Part shown: positions 58,026 through 64,000 of the stretch, piece after piece
Layout: every line of letters starts with the position of its first letter
How positions within the stretch are numbered: the first letter of the stretch is position 1
From: Acanthopleura granulata
Taxonomy: Eukaryota; Mollusca; Polyplacophora; Chitonida; Chitonidae
Direction: 5' to 3'
Assembly: GCA_016165875.1 (NCBI GenBank)
Contig: JABBOT010000009.1
Span: forward strand, 9,712,017 to 9,776,016
DNA length: 64,000 nt
Position numbers and translations under genes: made by a program
Notes under the pieces: generated by a model
The model's input: only the letters and a program-made list of their open reading frames with translations
The model's database searches: none
Told to the model about the DNA's origin: nothing

Positions 58026-61000
58026 GACCTTTTCTTAAAGGGCAGAGCCCGACTCATATCCTTCATCTTCCGTCTCATTCGAACTGACGCCGACTGGCAG
58101 AAGTTCGTCTTCGACTGACCTTGGATTTCCGTAGCTTTCTCTATCACGTGTATCGCCTCTAAATCTCAGGCTTACATGTATTAGCTTGTTAACTTCATAT
58201 CGTCTCTCTCAGAATTTCTAATTTGTTAGGCCTATGTTTTTTTTCTTTCAGCTGCTTGACTGTCTTCGAATTTCTGAATTGTTATGACTCTGTTCTTTCA
58301 AGAAGAGCTTATATACACCAATGCCTGCCATGGGAATCCGTATCGTTGATCGGCTGTTCTATTCCTATAGTGTGAAGTCCCACCCCCGTGGGGCTGTCCG
58401 TACAACCCACCACCCCCTGTGGAGCCCTGATATACCCTCTCTCTTTCATGTGTACTGGGTCTTGATTTCACACTTATCTCATCCTGCGGGTGTTTAGTAA
58501 TCATAACGGAACTCCCCCCGTATCGTCAATACCTTTTAGTCCCTGTCAGTTAACACCCGTGACAGTGTTCAATTAATACACTGCCTGCCTATTCTATACA
58601 CAATTGCCTGAACTTAGCTCCTTAATTTTGTTGACTGCAGCATTTGCCCCTTCAGTGAATAACGCTGTTTGCACAATTGCTGTGATGTTTGCGTTTGTGA
58701 TTAAACAACTAGCTTTATAAATTGTATTCTTAATATAGCTGCAGATTTGATTAGTATCGACAAGATGGGTTGTTCTCTTATTTTAATGTGTATATGTGTA
58801 AATAAGCAAATGTATTTTAGGTATTGTGAGCAAATTTAAATGCCGACCGCCAAATTAATGTAATCATTTATATTGCACATAACCCTGTGCTATGTAACTA
58901 TTTACAAACCGTTAATCATATATGAGCTGAGAATCTTCTTGGTGACAGACTTACCCGAAATTACATCAACAAATAGTTTAAAGGACTGTAAAGTGAACAT
59001 TTTAACGATACCTTTGACTCATTATTCCGTACAAGTCATTACTATAGCTGATCTGTCACTGACAAACACTTACATTGAACCCACAAAAGGTTCCCTTGCA
59101 ACTAGATGGGAAATCGTTCCCATGTAGCTCGGGACGATTGCCAACCTGCTCATAGTGGCAGATCTACTGCAGAATGACGCAAGGGCTTCCGGGGTATGCG
59201 GTTGAAGGTGATATATAATATGTCTTGCCTTGCAATAGGCCATCATTAAAAAAAATATTCGCTACTGACCACAAGCGTCCACCCTGTCTTTTTACGCAAT
59301 AATTTGTCTTCTAAAATGTCTTCCAGTCAGATCTAGAAGTTGGATTTAAAATAAGTTCTATTTCGGCCTTTTATTAAGGTGGACTGATAAATACACGTAG
59401 AACTTTCCCTTTCTCCACATGTAATTTTTCGACTTGCTGACACCTAACGCGTTGCATGGCGAAACGGACTGATAACGTGGGCACCACTTACATATATTTG
59501 GCTGCATCGTGCTTTCGTTGGAAGTATGTACCATACATCACCATGCATATTCATTATAGTTGGAACAAATCTAATATGTAGCTCTGCGAAATGTAAACAA
59601 ATAAGAATTGTCTGGCTTAATTTTTCTGCGTAACTCATTTTACTGGAAAAAAAATGTACACTCAGGTAGTGTTCGAGCTCCTGATCTGACTTGCAGCAGA
59701 TTCATAGCCGCTCAAGTTACTGTTTTACTATGGAGAATAACAATCTACAAGCCATGAACTATAATGGTGAATATGTAGTTCCAGTGGCCCTAAAACATAT
59801 TTCTGTTTTTGCTTTTTTTTATGCGACTTACAAAATATGATTGCGTGAGCCAACACGATAGTTTGCACTAGATAAGAACCCTCAAGCTCAAGACCAAAGA
59901 CAAACAAATGATTTTGGTTTACATAATCATATTTTCATTATGATGGGAATCGCCCTAAAATAGCGAAATCTGCTTTTAACCTAACCTTTGCCTTCTGATA
60001 AAACAAAAAGTATGAATTACACCACTCCACTTTTTCACAGACTTGTTGCATAGTAATTGTACTTCAGATTCAAGTAGATTTTCTGTCTTTTTCTCACGAA
60101 AAAATTACACCTCTCTCCTACAACACCGGGAGATGATTTCCCATTTAGTTGCAAGGGGTCCCTTATTGAAATTGGAGATATTCAAGATATACAGAAACGT
60201 CGCTGAGATTACAACAGATCAACCAGTGACGCTGAATTAAAAAGTATGCAGTGAGAGAATGTCAAGCCAAGCTGTAAATATCAAGCAATATGCATGCGCA
60301 GGAAAAGCCCTTCGGCTCCAACTTCGTCAGCGCAGGAAGTAAGCCAGTGTCTGGCGGTATCAGCTTAGTTGATCGTTAGCGCTTATCCGCCGCACTGTAT
60401 AGCCATCTCGGCTCCGCCATTGGGCGCTGGTGGGGTACGTCTGCAATTGTCTGTATGTATATATATACATCACAGTTCAGGTAAGCAAACAATAAAACAA
60501 TATCCAAAGCCAAATTAAGCGGTGTATAAAAACCGGTTTTTATAAATTCCCATAGACCAGTTTCCATTTAAAAAAATCAGCATCATAATATCTTTAATAA
60601 TTATTATACATAACTATAACAGAAGATAGTTTTCTGGAAGTAAACGAAGTCAGCAGTTTCAAAAGATGTCGGAAAGATAAAAGACTACATGTGCAATAAC
60701 TGATGGGTCAGTTGCTGTATAATACGTAGTCTTACTCCACAACAGTTTTTACGGGTATTCAAACACTGTATCATATAGCATGGTGTGAAGCAAGAAAGGG
60801 TATTAAATAATTACACTTACATTTTTATTGCAACTGTTCATATTAACACAGCGGTGATATTAAAAGTGAGTCTTGTGTATACGTTCCCTATCTCAGGGTT
60901 AATCGGAATTAAATACACACAAAACATAGTGCCACAGATCTTTCACGCTACAATTAGTTGCAATTTATGACTGGTGTCTTTGGAAAATATAAGAAAATTT

Positions 61001-62214
61001 GAATGGAGGCACTGACATTAAATACTTATTTCAGTGGCAGTGTTTTAGGACATAGACCGACACCATCGATGTTAGTATGTTATCTTCTAGCATATGCAAC
61101 TATGTGATATGTAGGCCCTATAAACCACTTGAAAGACTTTCTGGGATATTGCTGTCAGTAATAATAATGCTTTATTTAAGACGCTATGGACAAGGTCCAT
61201 AAAAAGTAGGGTTTACAATAGAAGTAGGAGAAACACCCGAATGTTTGCTGTGTTTTGAAGAACACCCAAGCTCTGGACTACAGCCGGGTGCAACATGCAC
61301 TACTGAACAAATAAAGTATTGTTCCATTTAGACGCAAGAACTGACATATACTTGATGTCTGATTCAAGCAGCTTGCACGATGCACTATTTGATCTCTTCT
61401 CGAGTCGTCGTCTAAAGCCATATATACACCGATTTTGGAATAACCTGGCCACATCAGGCTAGGCTATGAACAGATAGTTAACAATGTCATGTCAGCTCTC
61501 GAGCCATACCATCGACGCCAGAGAAAGGCTTGGTCAATTTTATTAACAAATCCCGAAGGAATGTGCCATCAGGAGAATCTTCAGTTTGCTTTAATTACAG
61601 TGCATTTTGTACCTAGAAGATCGCTAGAAGACCATTTGGTGAATGTAAATGAATGAAATTTATTTTTTGAAATATTCTGTCAACAGTGGCATTCATTCAT
61701 GAATAAATAAAGATCTGCTACTTTTGGAGCGAAGTTAATCGACCTACCAATTGGGACAAACATACTTGTCCGTGCACGTGAAATTGTTCCGCTTTACTAC
61801 ATACTAGAGAAACCAGATAGTCGTAAAGCTTATAGCAAACTGTCTCATTCTCGAGCTAAAGTCCACGAGTCCAAAACACTGATCAAGACATTAAAAGATG
61901 ACATCATGTTGCACTAAGACGATATATACCCCAACATATACGAAAGAACAAAATAAAAACAGCGACGAAAGACTGAAAAAGTTGGATGCAACAGAACGCA
62001 GAAGTGTTAATAAAATATAAAACAGAACCGTATGAAGATAAAACATACCGGCATTGATATAAATAGACAGGAGTACATATCTGCAAAGTATCGAACCTCA
62101 GGCTACTGCTTATACATAACAATAATAAAAAGATCTTCCAAGAAAGCACTAAGGAACTGTAAAGTTTTAAGCACACTACGACGTAGTTTATCCACTTTCA
62201 GTCAGCATTTCTGC
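58026..62214. other. Intergenic stretch between the two KY-like loci
   Basis: No gene is recognised. Open frames are short. It holds one candidate inverted-repeat pair (59089-59121 and 60128-60162). A CpG-containing stretch at 60290-60440 has no recognised function. Microsatellite-like TATATATA lies at 60457. Confidence 0.4.
59089..60162. mobile_element. Candidate DNA element with about 33-bp inverted ends
   Basis: The left end reads CCCTTGCAACTAGATGGGAA and the right end, read on the minus strand, CCCTTGCAACTAAATGGGAA, with similarity over about 33 bp. The 1-kb interior has no transposase-like frame, and no target-site duplication was seen. This is weak support. Confidence 0.35.
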
Positions 62215-64000
62215 TCAAACAGTTGTCTCCCTTGGCTCCAGAATATCATAGTTCAACAAGCATGAAACGGAGCTGACGTTATTACTGTCCCTGAACTCGC
62301 CCATCACCTTAACCACTAAGGCAGATGCACCGATAAAAATGTCTCCTTGCCACAAGCCGTCGGATTTCCGGTGCACAGGGTACGTCTTGCCAGAAACAGA
62401 AACAAAAAGATTTTCGGCCTGAGGGACATCTAGCTTGAATGTTTGGACACTATTCGGGGTGAGTTCGCCACACAATGGGGAATGAAGTGTAGAGTCCGAC
62501 CATTTGGAATGGGGCACGGGGAACGGACCAGCACTGGGGGAATCTTTCTGGGCGAAGATCAAGCATCGGTAAATACAATCCAGCGGCACAGTAACGTTTT
62601 TCGAACCGTACAACGTGAAAACGTAGTATCCCTGACTGGGACAACGAAAGGAGTAACGGAGGCTCCCATTGGTCGTTGATGTCGCAAGGGCGTGTCTGTC
62701 CATATCTATCAGAGTTCCTGATTGGCTGTGATAAAACTGAAAGGTCTGAGTGACGTGCACTTCAGAGGGGATGTTGAACATCACATCGTGGTCACTTTCA
62801 GTGTCCGCTATCAGAGGATCCGCAGTTGAACAGGACACCCCCAGTGTTTCCGTGACAGGGGTTGAACCGTAGAAGGGTACAGGTGGGTACGGCACTGGGA
62901 AGGAGTTGGTCGAATGACCTTCTCCGGTGAAGTCTAACAGCAGAGAACAAGCACTCTCCAGACACTGGGGTTGCCAGTAGTCTCCTACATACACGGAAAA
63001 GTAGTATCGTCCTGGGTAGGGCAAACTCACACGGAAAACGACAGTGCTGCTATCCACGACCGTCTGAAGAACGCAGTTCTCGATTCTACTCATCGGACCC
63101 GCCTCACAAGTTTCCAGGACAGATCCGAAACCGAAAATCTCCGGAGTGTTCAAGTGGATCTCTATCACGCCCGTGTCTGTCGTCATCCGTGAGAAGACAG
63201 GTGTCGGGAACGTCAGACCATGGTGGAAAAACGCTGACTTCAACACAGGAAGCTGAAGGAAGTCATCTACGGAAACGGGCGTCTCAAGAAGCTGCCATTC
63301 CGGGTCATCAGGGTAATGCTGGAAAATGTGGTCCTCTGGTTTCGTCAGGAAGTAGAAGTCATCAAAACGTTGAACAATGACGTCACTCTCGTCATATGAC
63401 GTCACATGACGGGCGGCCCACACGCAGTTGACAAATCTCCATGCACCGTCTATGGAAACAGCCGTCCATGAGTTCCGGAAAACGTCGGTCAAGGTCATGT
63501 TTGGTTTGTAGCCGACGCCTTTCGACCAACCCAAGATGATACGACAGTCAAGACCAGCAACTCTGTAAGATATTTAAAAATATATAAATTTTTCATCCAG
63601 GAGATGTTTCATTATTAAAAATCTAACCGTAGAAAAGTATACTCAGATAGTGAAGTGGCACGCACGGACAAGGGATCGTTAAGTGTTTTCCCATAAACCA
63701 GGGGGAAAATAAAGTGCGTTGAACACGTCTGCTCTGTGTTATACGTGTGGATCGGCCTAGATCTGGATATCTATTCCTCTCTAGTGATCTGTATGTATTA
63801 CGGAGGAAACCTTTGGACATATACCATCTGTACATATAGCTGTATGACATATATGTGACTAAATAAGACAGAAAAGACTTCATTAATCACCTGCAAAGCT
63901 GCTGGTACAGACGATGGTAAGAGTCTTGTCCACTTTTGTACACCTGGAAGAGTTCCGAGGGACAGGTATGCCCTGACACGGCCACGACCCAGCGAAACAG
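62215..64000 (-). CDS. KY/hillarin-like transglutaminase-fold protein, probable pseudoenzyme, 3' part of the gene
   Basis: Two exons are seen on the minus strand, one cut by the window edge (64000-63891) and the last (63562-62215). They join by a GT-AG intron and encode at least 485 aa. The first has LFRWVVAVSGH and SGQDSYHRLYQQLC; the last continues VAGLDCRIILGWSKGVGYKP, NSWTAVSIDGAWRFVN, then DDFYFLTKPEDHIFQHYPDD. This is the order of the transglutaminase-like domain of kyphoscoliosis peptidase (KY), hillarin and relatives. Two beta-rich C-terminal parts with many Cys follow. In active members the pattern is C-x-GY, HAW and D-x-TWG. Here the Cys position is Gln, His is Asn (63474-63472) and Asp is Asn (63429-63427), so no catalysis is expected. 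A binding or scaffold role is inferred. Upstream exons lie beyond the window. The decayed copy at 55026-58025 is its tandem paralogue. Confidence 0.85.

Noticed and set aside
1..64000. Search for CRISPR arrays, bacterial operons or phage genes
   Set aside because: Direct repeats here are minisatellites without regular spacers, and all recognised genes are of animal type with introns.

Overview
The window is animal nuclear DNA, most likely from a lophotrochozoan and probably a mollusc. The evidence is intron-split genes with GT-AG borders, a Toll-like receptor in one exon, a kyphoscoliosis-peptidase-like gene cluster, and many copies of a tRNA-derived SINE with an (AATA)n tail. The organism is an inference: no rRNA or mitochondrial marker is present. 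There are no operons, ribosome binding sites, CRISPR arrays or prokaryotic genes.

Layout. 1-1074 (minus): decayed 5' part of a CR1/jockey-type non-LTR retrotransposon. 3496-6264 (minus): intact Toll-like receptor, 922 aa. 7.0-19.7 kb: gene-poor DNA with minisatellites, two SINE families, a MITE and a Gypsy-like protease fragment. 22205-28777 (minus): seven-exon PRR11-like gene, 331 aa. 30214-44892 (plus): 18-exon RNF10 E3 ubiquitin ligase gene, 795 aa. The last two genes are head to head and probably share a promoter near 29.8-30.1 kb. 44.9-50.9 kb: 3' flank of RNF10, minisatellites, a fold-back element and an inverted SINE pair. 50927-53427 (plus): two-exon type II membrane protein of the HtrL/YibB family, 318 aa. 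54568-55025: an AT-rich inverted-repeat element abutting a broken KY-like copy (55026-58025, minus). 62215-64000 (minus): 3' part of an intact KY-like gene that continues past the right edge.

Gene relationships. The genes do not form a pathway. The TLR is an innate immune receptor, RNF10 is a RING ligase, the PRR11-like protein is probably cell-cycle related, and the HtrL/YibB protein is a probable Golgi-type membrane protein. The two KY-like loci are tandem duplicates. In both, the transglutaminase-like catalytic Cys appears to be lost. The intact copy also lacks the His and Asp, so it looks like a pseudoenzyme.

Exon borders were set by reading splice sites and keeping phase by hand. For RNF10, the PRR11-like gene and the HtrL/YibB gene the phases close exactly. 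Family names rest on recognised motifs, not on database searches. The most notable structures are the pseudoenzyme/pseudogene pair, the fold-back element at 49.6 kb, the MITE with a target-site duplication at 28 kb, a GC-AG intron in RNF10, and a degenerate 2A-like motif in the retrotransposon.
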